A stretch of 64,000 nucleotides of DNA from Desulfovibrio piger. GTDB taxonomy: Bacteria > Desulfobacterota > Desulfovibrionia > Desulfovibrionales > Desulfovibrionaceae. The stretch lies in contig NZ_OX636706.1 of assembly GCF_951793255.1 (NCBI RefSeq), positions 186,001 through 250,000 on the forward strand. Direction: 5' to 3'. The position numbers and the translations under genes are program-made. The notes under the pieces were generated by a model. It saw only the letters and a program-made list of their open reading frames with translations, made no database searches and had not been told where the DNA came from. Of this stretch, positions 6,844 to 13,478 are shown in pieces (position 1 is the first letter of the stretch; every line of letters starts with the position of its first letter).

Positions 6844-8444
6844 GCGTCAGTTTCCTCTGCCGTTTCTGTGACGGCATCCTTCGTGTCCGGAGACGACGTA
6901 CCGGACTGAGCACCCAGGCCCAGGTCACGCAGCAGACGCTCTTCACGCTGTCGCTGCCGGGCCAGGGTGGGGAAATCCATACCGCGGGCGTAGCAGATGC
7001 CCGTGCGGGTCTCGGTGAGGTTGGCCAGGGCCAGATCATCGGCCTGACGTTCCTTGACCGGGTCCACCTGGCCCCGGGGCGGACGCGTCCAGATACAGCG
7101 GCCCCAGGCGCGCATGATGGCCGGGGACTTCCAGAACGACGGAGCGCCCGCGGGAACCGCCAGAAGACCGCGCAGCCAGGCTTCTTCCATGACCATCATC
7201 CAGCATGGCCGCAGGAAGCTGCGGATCATCCAGTCTTGGTAGAGCGTGTGCAGCTTCCAGACTTCCAGCAGGGCCGCGCGGGCGCTGCTGTAGTTGGTCC
7301 GGGAAAAGTCCTTGGCCACCATCTCGTAGGGCTGGCCGGTGGAGGCCGCCGCCGCGCGCAGGATGCGCTCATAGAAAGCATCGAAGGTGGGCCCGGGGCG
7401 GTTGCTGGAAATGATGTGCGGCTTGTGCCCGGGCTGGCCGATGGTCATTGTCCCGGGCTGCATGGGCAGATAGGAGGGCGCCTTGTCCTGGGCCGCACCG
7501 TCAAAACCGGCGGCGCCGGCCATGACATCGGCCGGTGCTTCCAAAAAGACCGTGAACGAGGCCGCGATCATGGCGCCCACCAGCTCGTAATCCACATAGT
7601 CGGCCAGATCGCGGAACTGCTTCATGGCCGGCGACAGCAGCGAGACACCGCGAACCTGTTCGGGCAGGCCGGCATGGAAACAGTGGAAACAGCCCCAGCG
7701 GTGCGCCACCTTGCGCCGGGCAAAGAAAAAATGCGACGAATCCAGGGATTCCAGAGGGGTACCGGTCACGGGATTGGCGATCCAGTAGCCCACAGGCTCC
7801 CCGTAGGGGCCCAACTGGACACCGTTGCAGATGTCTGACCGGGAAAAAAGATCGATGGGCGTCCGCAGGCGGGCAGGGTGCAGCGCCTGCAGGCACAGGC
7901 CGAACACCCGGTCGGGGGCATCGTGCCAGACCGGCAGCTGCAGGATCTCGCCCGTGACGAACAGCGAGCGGGCCGCCAGATATTGCAGATCCTCGAAGCT
8001 GGAGCGGCTGGAGGCGTCCGCCTCCTCGCACCAGAGACGCCAGGCTGTCTCCATGCTCTCGGCGAAAGCTTCGGCCTGGTCTTCCGTGATGCCCAGGGCG
8101 ACGTGATCCGGATAGCTCTGCGGCCGCATGCCCGTGCCCACCACGTTGAGGGCCAGGGCATCGATGGCGCTGGCGGCATGGCCATCATTGGCCACCAGGG
8201 ACTCCGCACGGCGCATGGTCACGTCGTAGGCGCGAGTGGCGCTCATCTCCTCCTGCTCGCGCCGGGGCCGCCAGTTTTCCATGGTTCCGTCATGGCCGCC
8301 GCTCTGCCTGCGCACCGGCGTCACCCGGCCGGAAGCCAGCGCCATGACCATGCGCGCGTGCATGCGCCGCGCACCGGTCACGGGAGCGAACCAGCCCACC
8401 AGCCTGTCCAGCAGGTTGGGCGCAACGGCGGGCAGGGATGGCAT
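6840..8444 (-). CDS. phage portal protein (lambda gpB family)
   Basis: The 534-residue protein matches lambda-type portals in length (533) and layout: a basic N-terminus, the region AASAIDALALNVVGTGMRPQ, a central ALHPARL block and a C-terminal tail with DPVKERQADDLALANLTET. The dodecameric portal is the vertex for DNA entry and tail attachment. The start overlaps the stop of the gpW-like gene (TGATG), and its stop overlaps the protease start. The family call is secure from length, order and motifs. Confidence 0.92.
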   Translation of the reverse strand: MPSLPAVAPNLLDRLVGWFAPVTGARRMHARMVMALASGRVTPVRRQSGGHDGTMENWRPRREQEEMSATRAYDVTMRRAESLVANDGHAASAIDALALNVVGTGMRPQSYPDHVALGITEDQAEAFAESMETAWRLWCEEADASSRSSFEDLQYLAARSLFVTGEILQLPVWHDAPDRVFGLCLQALHPARLRTPIDLFSRSDICNGVQLGPYGEPVGYWIANPVTGTPLESLDSSHFFFARRKVAHRWGCFHCFHAGLPEQVRGVSLLSPAMKQFRDLADYVDYELVGAMIAASFTVFLEAPADVMAGAAGFDGAAQDKAPSYLPMQPGTMTIGQPGHKPHIISSNRPGPTFDAFYERILRAAAASTGQPYEMVAKDFSRTNYSSARAALLEVWKLHTLYQDWMIRSFLRPCWMMVMEEAWLRGLLAVPAGAPSFWKSPAIMRAWGRCIWTRPPRGQVDPVKERQADDLALANLTETRTGICYARGMDFPTLARQRQREERLLRDLGLGAQSGTSSPDTKDAVTETAEETDA

Positions 8445-8680
8445 CAGAACCTCCTCCCAGGCAGCATGGAGATGAAGCGGGGCAGCCCGCGACCGGCCTG
8501 CTCATCCTCCACCGTGGGCTGGGCATCGAGCCATTCCAGCGTCTGGCGGATCTCGGCCAGGTCGGCACGGCGCAGGCGGCGCGCGCCGATGGTGTACTCC
8601 TGGCCCAGGGATACCTTGGCCAGAGCATCGGTCCACAAGCCTATCTGACGTGTCTTTTCTGCGCGGGTCAAAACTGCCAT
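8444..8680 (-). CDS. gpW-like head-tail joining protein
   Basis: From the ATG at 8680, preceded by GAGGG, the product has 78 residues. It reads MAVLTRAEKTRQIGLWTDAL followed by a VSLGQEYTIGARRLRRADL segment, matching the gpW/DUF6148 pattern of two helices and a beta hairpin with the motif YTIGxRxLxRAD. In lambda, W (68 residues) closes the head-tail connector and also lies directly before the portal gene. Longer upstream starts would only add unrelated sequence from the non-coding region. Confidence 0.75.
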   Translation of the reverse strand: MAVLTRAEKTRQIGLWTDALAKVSLGQEYTIGARRLRRADLAEIRQTLEWLDAQPTVEDEQAGRGLPRFISMLPGRRF

Positions 8681-8762
8681 CTTTACCCTCTTTCGTGCTC
8701 CCTGCATGGCCGCAGGGGCCTTTATGGGCCATGTACACATGCTGAGGGGAAAAGTCGTCCAC

Positions 8763-8786
8763 AATGGATAGAATGGATAGAATGGA
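8763..8786. repeat. short tandem repeat of a 9-base unit
   Basis: The unit AATGGATAG occurs twice in full and once in part, directly head to tail, in the intergenic region between the gpW-like gene and the small protein gene at 8969. Three periods is too few for a CRISPR or minisatellite. It may be an iterated binding site for a phage regulator. Confidence 0.5.
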
Positions 8787-8858
8787 GACACTTTTTTCAG
8801 CCTGCAAAAAATCCCGCCAGGCCGCGCCGGCCAAGGCTTTGCGGGGATCGCGACAGGC

Positions 8859-8897
8859 AAAAAAAGAGGGGGCGGAAAAAATTTTTTTCCGCCCCCT
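8859..8897 (-). terminator. rho-independent terminator in the phage
   Basis: A near-perfect palindrome (15-base arms, core AGGGGGCGGAAAAAA) spans 8867-8897 and is followed on the minus strand by a run of T's (8859-8865). It ends the transcript of the genes at 8969-10202 and separates the regulatory block from the late head operon, which must have its own promoter in 8681-8858. Confidence 0.85.
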
Positions 8898-8968
8898 GTC
8901 AGGAATGGCCCTCAACAGGACCGTGAAGGCTTATGGCTCAAGGGTTTTGTGGATATTTCCCGCCGTAT

Positions 8969-9193
8969 TCACATCTTCCAGCGGGGCGTTTCCAGGGCCA
9001 CGTCCGGGGCCTGCTGCCGCACCTGCTCCAGCAGGGCCGTGAGCTTGCGGTAGTGGTCTTCCAGCAGGGCCCAGACCAGCTTGCTCTGGCTGGGGTTGCC
9101 CGCTTTTTCCAGCAAGGCCGCGTAGGCCATGAGCGGCTGCATCAGGTCCGCGACCAGATCAGCAAGGGGACGGTCTTCGGGCTGGGTATTCAT
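8969..9193 (-). CDS. small phage protein, unknown
   Basis: The product has 74 residues and is mostly helical (LADLVADLMQPLMAYAALLE), with no membrane segment or signal. A GGAGG site sits 6 bases before the ATG. It is the last gene of a short operon with the BRO-type protein and is followed by a strong terminator. I recognise no family. It resembles many small helical proteins encoded beside terminase or regulatory genes. Confidence 0.55.
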   Translation of the reverse strand: MNTQPEDRPLADLVADLMQPLMAYAALLEKAGNPSQSKLVWALLEDHYRKLTALLEQVRQQAPDVALETPRWKM

Positions 9194-9202
9194 GGCGGCC
9201 TC

Positions 9203-9976
9203 CTATTGCGTCAGGCTCAGGCCCAGATACCAGGTCTTGCCGCCGCGTTTGACCTTGGCGAACCGTGCGGGCATGACCCGGCCGAACACATGGATAGCGG
9301 GCACGCTGTCCGCGAAGCGGGCGCACCACCAGAGGGCAAAGGCTTCATACAGGCGGCTGGCGTTGACGCGCCCGTCCGCGTCCCGGCGGCATTCCTCGTC
9401 GGCAAAGCGCAGGATGCGGGCGGCACATTCCCGGCCGGGCTCGGCCTCTCCCACGGGCCGGGCCGTGACCATGCGGCACAGGCGGGCGAACCAGCGCACC
9501 GCCGCCGCGGAGCCGCCGTTGTCCAGGCGGGCCGTCTGCAGGGCATCCTGCCACAGGCGCTGCCGCATGGTCGGGCGCAGGGCGTACATCTCGGGGATGG
9601 CGGGCAGGTCCGGGGCTTCCTCTCCGGCTTCCGGCAAGGCATAGCGCCCCGTGCGCCGCAGGCTGGGTAGGACTTCGGCCCGTACCCACTTACTGAAGGC
9701 CCTAGCCTGCGGCTTGCGGCTGCGGAAGATCAGGGCATACAGGCCGGATTCAGAAATCAATGTGTACTGGTGGGGAATACCGGCTCGGGGATTACTGTCG
9801 GGATTTCCGACGGTAATCTTTTCATCTTCATCAAGTGAAGATACCGCATCCCTGTTGTTTTCTAGGCCAAGTACCCGGCACACATCCTTGGCCACGAACC
9901 AGGGCTCGCCGTGTTCATCCAGGCGGCAGCGCACCAGCTGTTCCTCAAAGGCAAAGGGCGTCAGGCGTTCAGGCAT
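9203..9976 (-). CDS. BRO-family phage antirepressor-like protein with D5-type C-terminal domain
   Basis: From the ATG at 9976 the product has 257 residues. Residues 1-105 are a Bro-N domain (FVAKDVCRVLGLENNRDAV, then SGLYALIFRSRKPQARAF), the DNA-binding module of phage antirepressors. The C-terminal 55 residues (VNASRLYEAF, HVFGRVMPARFAKVKRGGK, YLGL) closely match in pattern the C-terminus of the D5 primase-helicase encoded at 19214-20800 (IQATELYEVF, HIFGRQIGAKLEKRKVGG, YYYG). The start overlaps the previous gene by 8 bases. Likely a regulator of lysogeny or replication. Confidence 0.82.
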   Translation of the reverse strand: MPERLTPFAFEEQLVRCRLDEHGEPWFVAKDVCRVLGLENNRDAVSSLDEDEKITVGNPDSNPRAGIPHQYTLISESGLYALIFRSRKPQARAFSKWVRAEVLPSLRRTGRYALPEAGEEAPDLPAIPEMYALRPTMRQRLWQDALQTARLDNGGSAAAVRWFARLCRMVTARPVGEAEPGRECAARILRFADEECRRDADGRVNASRLYEAFALWWCARFADSVPAIHVFGRVMPARFAKVKRGGKTWYLGLSLTQ

Positions 9977-10202
9977 GGCGCACCCCGCGTTCGTCCTGGG
10001 CAGGCAGCAAATGGCAAAGGGCGCGCAACTGCTCCAGCTGGCTCTCGATGCGGGCCGCGCTTTCCAGCAGCAGCCCGGACACGGCATCGATGTAGGGCGT
10101 GCGCTCATCTTCCACGCATTCGGCCAGCAGGCGCAAACGATCAGGCAAGGGGGAGAGATTGCTTTCGATGTCCAGCAGGGGGGACAGCGGCAGATCAGAC
10201 AT
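9969..10202 (-). CDS. small helical phage protein upstream of BRO gene
   Basis: From the ATG at 10202 (GAGG 8 bases upstream) the product has 77 residues, starting MSDLPLSPLLDIESN and forming a long amphipathic helix rich in Leu and Arg/Glu. Its 3' end overlaps the BRO gene start, so the two are probably translated together. No family is recognised. A partner or modulator of the antirepressor is a guess from position. Confidence 0.55.
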   Translation of the reverse strand: MSDLPLSPLLDIESNLSPLPDRLRLLAECVEDERTPYIDAVSGLLLESAARIESQLEQLRALCHLLPAQDERGVRHA

Positions 10203-10228
10203 AGGGCACCTCGACAGTTTGGGATTGG

Positions 10229-10510
10229 TTACAGGATGCAAAAAAAGGCGAAACAACGCTCCCCGGCCGTCGAGAGGCCGCCAGTCCTCACGGATACTGG
10301 ACGTTGTTCCGCCGATATGTACTCCACACCCATGAGGTGCGCAGAGGGCAGAAATGCAAAAACGCCGCGATTCACGTCAGCGGGGGGACACTGACACAGG
10401 CTCCGGCAGGGCCTCTCGACTTTGGGGACTTCAGGTTGCCTGAAGGCAATGGTGGTGTCAAGGGGCAGCCCCGAAGGGGGCAAAAAATGAGGCACCGTGG
10501 AGTTCTCCAC
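10229..10510 (-). CDS. possible Ash/Icd-type small phage ORF (doubtful)
   Basis: A 93-codon frame starts at a GTG inside a strong terminator hairpin and ends 26 bases before the next gene. Its translation has Pro/Cys-rich runs (PCRSLCQCPPADVNRGVF) and a tail GGLSTAGERCFAFFCIL that recalls the short Ash/Icd-like frames often annotated next to phage replication genes. No ribosome site is evident. The region could instead be a structured leader RNA. I list it because the frame is intact and the block is otherwise empty. Confidence 0.3.
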   Translation of the reverse strand: MENSTVPHFLPPSGLPLDTTIAFRQPEVPKVERPCRSLCQCPPADVNRGVFAFLPSAHLMGVEYISAEQRPVSVRTGGLSTAGERCFAFFCIL

Positions 10511-10516
10511 GGTGCC
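10482..10516 (-). terminator. terminator hairpin in phage regulatory region
   Basis: Perfect 12-base arms (GGCACCGTGGAG) with a 2-base loop span 10491-10516, followed on the minus strand by TCATTTTTT. It would stop transcription coming from the membrane-protein gene at 10575 before the BRO operon, unless it is antiterminated. Confidence 0.8.
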
Positions 10517-10574
10517 TGCTTTAGAACTGAATTTTACGAACGCCCGCCTTTAGAGTGGCGGATAGTGACAAATA

Positions 10575-10922
10575 TCAATGCGATGCAAATGAGAGAAATA
10601 TCAATGCGATGCAAATGAGAGAAAAAGTAATGGGATCTTGAATTGCCCACGGGGCGATAGCAGCTAATATGTTAAGGAAATCGATATGTTCAAAAATCCT
10701 ATCAAGGAGCCAGTCAATAAATCTTTTCCGAATTTCACTCCACCATCCTGGTCCATCCCGGCTCCAGCTGTTCCTTCCTTGAGGAACCCTGGGGCTGAGG
10801 CGACTTCGTGGCGGAGCCTTTGGGGGTCCGTCTCTTACCGCTATGCGATTTGTATTGCGCCGTTTCAAGGGTCCGTCGGACATTTGAAACGGCTTGAGTG
10901 GTCGATACCGTTGTCGTGCCAT
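10575..10922 (-). CDS. small phage membrane protein, unknown
   Basis: The ATG at 10922 follows GGAGGTGAGC; an ATG 12 bases earlier lies within this ribosome site and is unlikely to be used. The 115-residue product has a very basic, Pro/Arg-rich N-terminal half and a C-terminal membrane segment (about residues 90-113, ending ICIALIFLSFASH). It sits alone between two hairpins. Candidates are a superinfection-exclusion or other lysogenic-conversion protein; nothing in the sequence decides. Confidence 0.55.
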   Translation of the reverse strand: MARQRYRPLKPFQMSDGPLKRRNTNRIAVRDGPPKAPPRSRLSPRVPQGRNSWSRDGPGWWSEIRKRFIDWLLDRIFEHIDFLNILAAIAPWAIQDPITFSLICIALIFLSFASH

Positions 10923-10955
10923 GCTCACCTCCATGTCTAAGGTTTCAGAAAGATG

Positions 10956-10978
10956 CCTCGTCCCCCGATGGGACGAGG
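10956..10978. terminator. hairpin between phage genes
   Basis: A 9-base stem (CCTCGTCCC) with a 5-base loop lies 34 bases upstream of the membrane-protein gene start. It is followed by ACTTTT on the plus strand and CATCTTT on the minus strand, so the terminator signal is weak either way. It may limit read-through from the operon at 11141-12239. Confidence 0.45.
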
Positions 10979-11096
10979 ACTTTTACCTAAATAAACACGT
11001 CCCCGCTTTTGACAAGGGGGACAGACAACTTTTTTTCACACTGCCCTTTCACGCCGGATTCAGGCGCGAAAGCGTCATCGGCTGATGAGCATACCA

Positions 11097-11137
11097 GAGA
11101 AAAACATGGGGCCGGGGAAAGATCCCCAGCCCCATGT
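11097..11137 (-). terminator. rho-independent terminator of the Dcd-like/membrane protein operon
   Basis: A stem with arms ACATGGGG and CCCCATGT, extended inward by CGGGGA/TCCCC with one mismatch, starts 4 bases after the stop of the gene at 11141 and is followed by TTTTCT on the minus strand. It shows that the two-gene unit 11141-12239 has its own transcript end inside the prophage. Confidence 0.82.
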
Positions 11138-11140
11138 ACG

Positions 11141-11620
11141 CTATTTCTTTCTGGCATCCAAAATGAGCGCCACCCCGATCGCGATAACCAAGCTGATCAG
11201 CAACGTCACCGCGACGATTGGCTCATATAAAGAACGGCCAGGTGGTGTTTCGCCGAGACGGTCACAAATCTCTTTGATCAGGAAAAAGATAGATGGACCA
11301 AGCAACAAGGAGAACAAGCCGATATGCTTGATGACGGCAAACCAGTCAAATCCTGGGATCACCTGATGCGCAAAGTCCTCTGCAAGAACCTTGATATCCG
11401 CAACAACTTTTTCCTGATTTTTGAAGATGTATGCATCAATCGCCTGCTGGGGGATATTATCTGAAGGTAGCCCTAAGGCCTCATAGTGGTTCTTCAGGTT
11501 CTGCCGGGCTACCTCCTGTATCAGATACTCCTTCATCTGGGGCGTACCCATAACAAAGCGGATGAAGTTTTTTCTTGCTCTGCTAGGGCTTGCGATCAGA
11601 CCGGTTATCCAGCGAAACAT
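11141..11620 (-). CDS. two-pass membrane protein paired with Dcd-like protein, unknown
   Basis: The product has 159 residues: a basic, helical cytoplasmic N-terminal part of about 90 residues and two hydrophobic segments near residues 97-116 and 131-153 (IVAVTLLISLVIAIGVALIL), ending in the short basic tail LDARKK. The start lies 7 bases after the stop of the dCTP-deaminase-like gene and the operon ends in a dedicated terminator. No family is recognised. As a membrane partner of a nucleotide-binding fold inside a prophage it could be an effector or anchor; that is speculation. Confidence 0.6.
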   Translation of the reverse strand: MFRWITGLIASPSRARKNFIRFVMGTPQMKEYLIQEVARQNLKNHYEALGLPSDNIPQQAIDAYIFKNQEKVVADIKVLAEDFAHQVIPGFDWFAVIKHIGLFSLLLGPSIFFLIKEICDRLGETPPGRSLYEPIVAVTLLISLVIAIGVALILDARKK

Positions 11621-11627
11621 GATGGAT

Positions 11628-12239
11628 CTAATGGGAAGAAGCCAGTTCGGCGATACGGCGTTTCAGGAAATCAGAAAGCGGGTTGGGTTCATCAGAGGAA
11701 GGCAGGCTCATCCCCTCAATCCCTACATGATCTTTCAACACTTCCATATTATAGCGCTCAGGATACGCGCGCGTCGCAGGCACAGTCAGACCGTTCAGTT
11801 CCAGCTGGCAAATCTTCAAGCCGGCAGAAAGGGTCACGGTTATGGGACCAACATTTTTGATCAGGAGAGGCATGTGACCAGAGTAGCCAGGATTGATATA
11901 GGCAACAAAGACCTCGATCCCCATCATAAGCAAGCTGTTCTTACCCAGGATCTTTCCGTTGCAGTCTTGCGGGATAACCAGCTTTTCCAATGTGCTGGCC
12001 GTGATCGTTTCACCTGGGCGCAAGGCATAGCCATCCACAAAACTGATATCAGTATGGCGAATCTCCGCCAGCTGTTCCTTATCACGGGGATCAACTTCTC
12101 CCGCCACCAGCAACTGCCCCTTTTCGCCCAAACGCAGATCCACAGATGCCGGCTGGATCTGCGAAAGTTCCAGAGGGCTGATCTGCAAATTCCCGCTGCG
12201 AAGCAGGGCAAAAATATTCATATCGGACAGGACAGACAT
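11628..12239 (-). CDS. dCTP deaminase/dUTPase-family protein lacking catalytic residues
   Basis: From the ATG at 12239 (AGGGGG upstream) the product has 203 residues. The N-terminus (MSVLSDMNI and IQPASVDLRLG) and the core (GKNSLLMMG, then INPGYSGHM) align along the Dcd/DUT trimer fold. In E. coli Dcd the catalytic set is Arg110-Ser111 in GRSS, Arg115 and Glu138. Here the equivalents are Lys100-Asn101, Met105 and Leu126, so deamination and dUTP hydrolysis are unlikely. The protein may still bind nucleotides. It is followed after 7 bases by a membrane-protein gene and a terminator. Confidence 0.85.
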   Translation of the reverse strand: MSVLSDMNIFALLRSGNLQISPLELSQIQPASVDLRLGEKGQLLVAGEVDPRDKEQLAEIRHTDISFVDGYALRPGETITASTLEKLVIPQDCNGKILGKNSLLMMGIEVFVAYINPGYSGHMPLLIKNVGPITVTLSAGLKICQLELNGLTVPATRAYPERYNMEVLKDHVGIEGMSLPSSDEPNPLSDFLKRRIAELASSH

Positions 12240-12344
12240 ACGGCCCCCTTTTGAGGTTTCCACTCAGTGAAATGTGTTTCCGCTACCTAGTCCAAAAGCT
12301 TCTTTTTGACAATCATCGCACTCTTGCGCCAGGAGCCAAGTAAG

Positions 12345-12379
12345 TAACCCTTCAAAATACTGTGTATTTTGAAGGGTTA
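12345..12379. repeat. 16-base perfect inverted repeat upstream of Dcd-like gene
   Basis: The arms TAACCCTTCAAAATAC and its complement flank a TGT loop. There is no T-run on either side, so it is not a simple terminator. It lies between the stop of the gene at 12447 and the start of the Dcd-like gene, and is AT-richer than its surroundings. An operator for a dimeric regulator or an RNA structure in the leader of the Dcd-like gene are both possible. Confidence 0.65.
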
Positions 12380-12446
12380 GGAAGCATTCTGACGCAAACT
12401 TGATTTTTTTTCAATGACAAAAATCAAATCTTCCCCAGGAAGCAGG

Positions 12447-13211
12447 TTACCTCCGCACCTCCAGAGCACCTTCCACGCGCACCGGTTGTACCGGCTCACG
12501 CAGGTTCAGGTGGGGCTTCAGGCTGCCATCCTTGATGCCCATGCGCCTGGCGATGGCCGCCTTGAGTCTGGGCTCATCGGTCAGGCCGTCAGCCGTCTGG
12601 AAGCGGCCGCGCAATTCCGCCCACAGGCGCAGATACTCCAGCTCCTGGTCCGAGAAGCCCCGGGGAGCCGCCGACAGGTCACGCCAGCCCTCACGCGAAG
12701 GCCGGTACCAGGCACGGGCCAGCTGCAGCTCGCCAAAAGAACTGGCCGCCTTCTGGCAGATCAGGCGCACATCCACCGCATCCACGCCCAACTCCACCTG
12801 GAACTGCCGGGCCGCTGCCATGACCGTGGCCGCAAGGTCCGCCTGCGTCGCTGCCGCCTGTGAGCCGGCCGGGACCAGGATGATCGTTGCCGTATCACCA
12901 TTTTTCTCCACAGACACCTTCTTCACGGCCAGCGGATGTCCTGCAATCCCAGATTCAGTGGCCACGTCCGGAGCAGTATCCGCCGCGGGAGCCTGCGTTG
13001 CTGCAGGAGCATTCGTGGCCGGCGCCTCCGGTTGCGGCCCCACCACCATACCCAGGCCAAGGATGAAGACCAGGCCGATGCCCAGCCAGCCCAGGAAGCC
13101 CCTGAGACGGGTCTTCTTCTTGCAAAAAAACGCCGCACGCGGCGTGATCAGGCTCGCAATGGCCATGATGACCGCGATGAGCAGTCCCAGAACCGCAATA
13201 TTCTGCCACAT
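12447..13211 (-). CDS. phage-encoded membrane-anchored protein, unknown
   Basis: The product has 254 residues: two N-terminal membrane segments (about residues 5-24 and 37-58, separated by a basic FFCKKKTRLR loop), an Ala/Pro/Thr-rich linker, then a folded domain with strands such as LAVKKVSVEKNG and TATIILVPAG and an acidic helical region (GFSDQELEYLRLWAELRGRF). The layout is like DUF4875-type proteins seen in some phages, but I am not sure of that family. It begins 49 bases downstream of the small HTH gene. Role unknown. Confidence 0.55.
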   Translation of the reverse strand: MWQNIAVLGLLIAVIMAIASLITPRAAFFCKKKTRLRGFLGWLGIGLVFILGLGMVVGPQPEAPATNAPAATQAPAADTAPDVATESGIAGHPLAVKKVSVEKNGDTATIILVPAGSQAAATQADLAATVMAAARQFQVELGVDAVDVRLICQKAASSFGELQLARAWYRPSREGWRDLSAAPRGFSDQELEYLRLWAELRGRFQTADGLTDEPRLKAAIARRMGIKDGSLKPHLNLREPVQPVRVEGALEVRR

Positions 13212-13260
13212 CGTGTAACCTCCCTTGTTGGCTCAAGCCTATCAGCAGGGGGACGCTGTT

Positions 13261-13470
13261 TCAATCGGCCCCTCTATGCTCCTTGATATATTTTTCTATA
13301 GACGCTTCCGTGACCTGCAATCCCTTGCGCGTGCCGATACGGATGGCGTCCAGATCTCCCCGGGCCACCAGCTTGTAGACGTAGGATGTGCTGCATCCCA
13401 ACAAGGTGGCCGCCACCGCCACATTGACACGGCGCATGCCGTGCAGTCTCACGCTACTGTTCTTCGGCAT
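13261..13470 (-). CDS. small excisionase/MerR-type helix-turn-helix protein
   Basis: The product has 69 residues with the typical helix-turn-helix of excisionase-like proteins (VAVAATLLGCSTSYVYKLV, then GDLDAIRIG and a C-terminal helix ASIEKYIKEH). It starts 8 bases after the terminase gene stop. Such proteins bind DNA as directionality factors or as terminase-associated regulators. Its place directly after the large terminase gene is unusual for an excisionase, so a role in packaging or late gene control is possible. Confidence 0.72.
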   Translation of the reverse strand: MPKNSSVRLHGMRRVNVAVAATLLGCSTSYVYKLVARGDLDAIRIGTRKGLQVTEASIEKYIKEHRGAD

Positions 13471-13478
13471 GGCGCCTC

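Noticed and set aside
8763..8786. CRISPR-like direct repeats
   Set aside because: Units are only 9 bases with no spacers; it is a short tandem repeat.
12345..12379. Reading the palindrome as a terminator
   Set aside because: Neither strand has a T-run after the stem.
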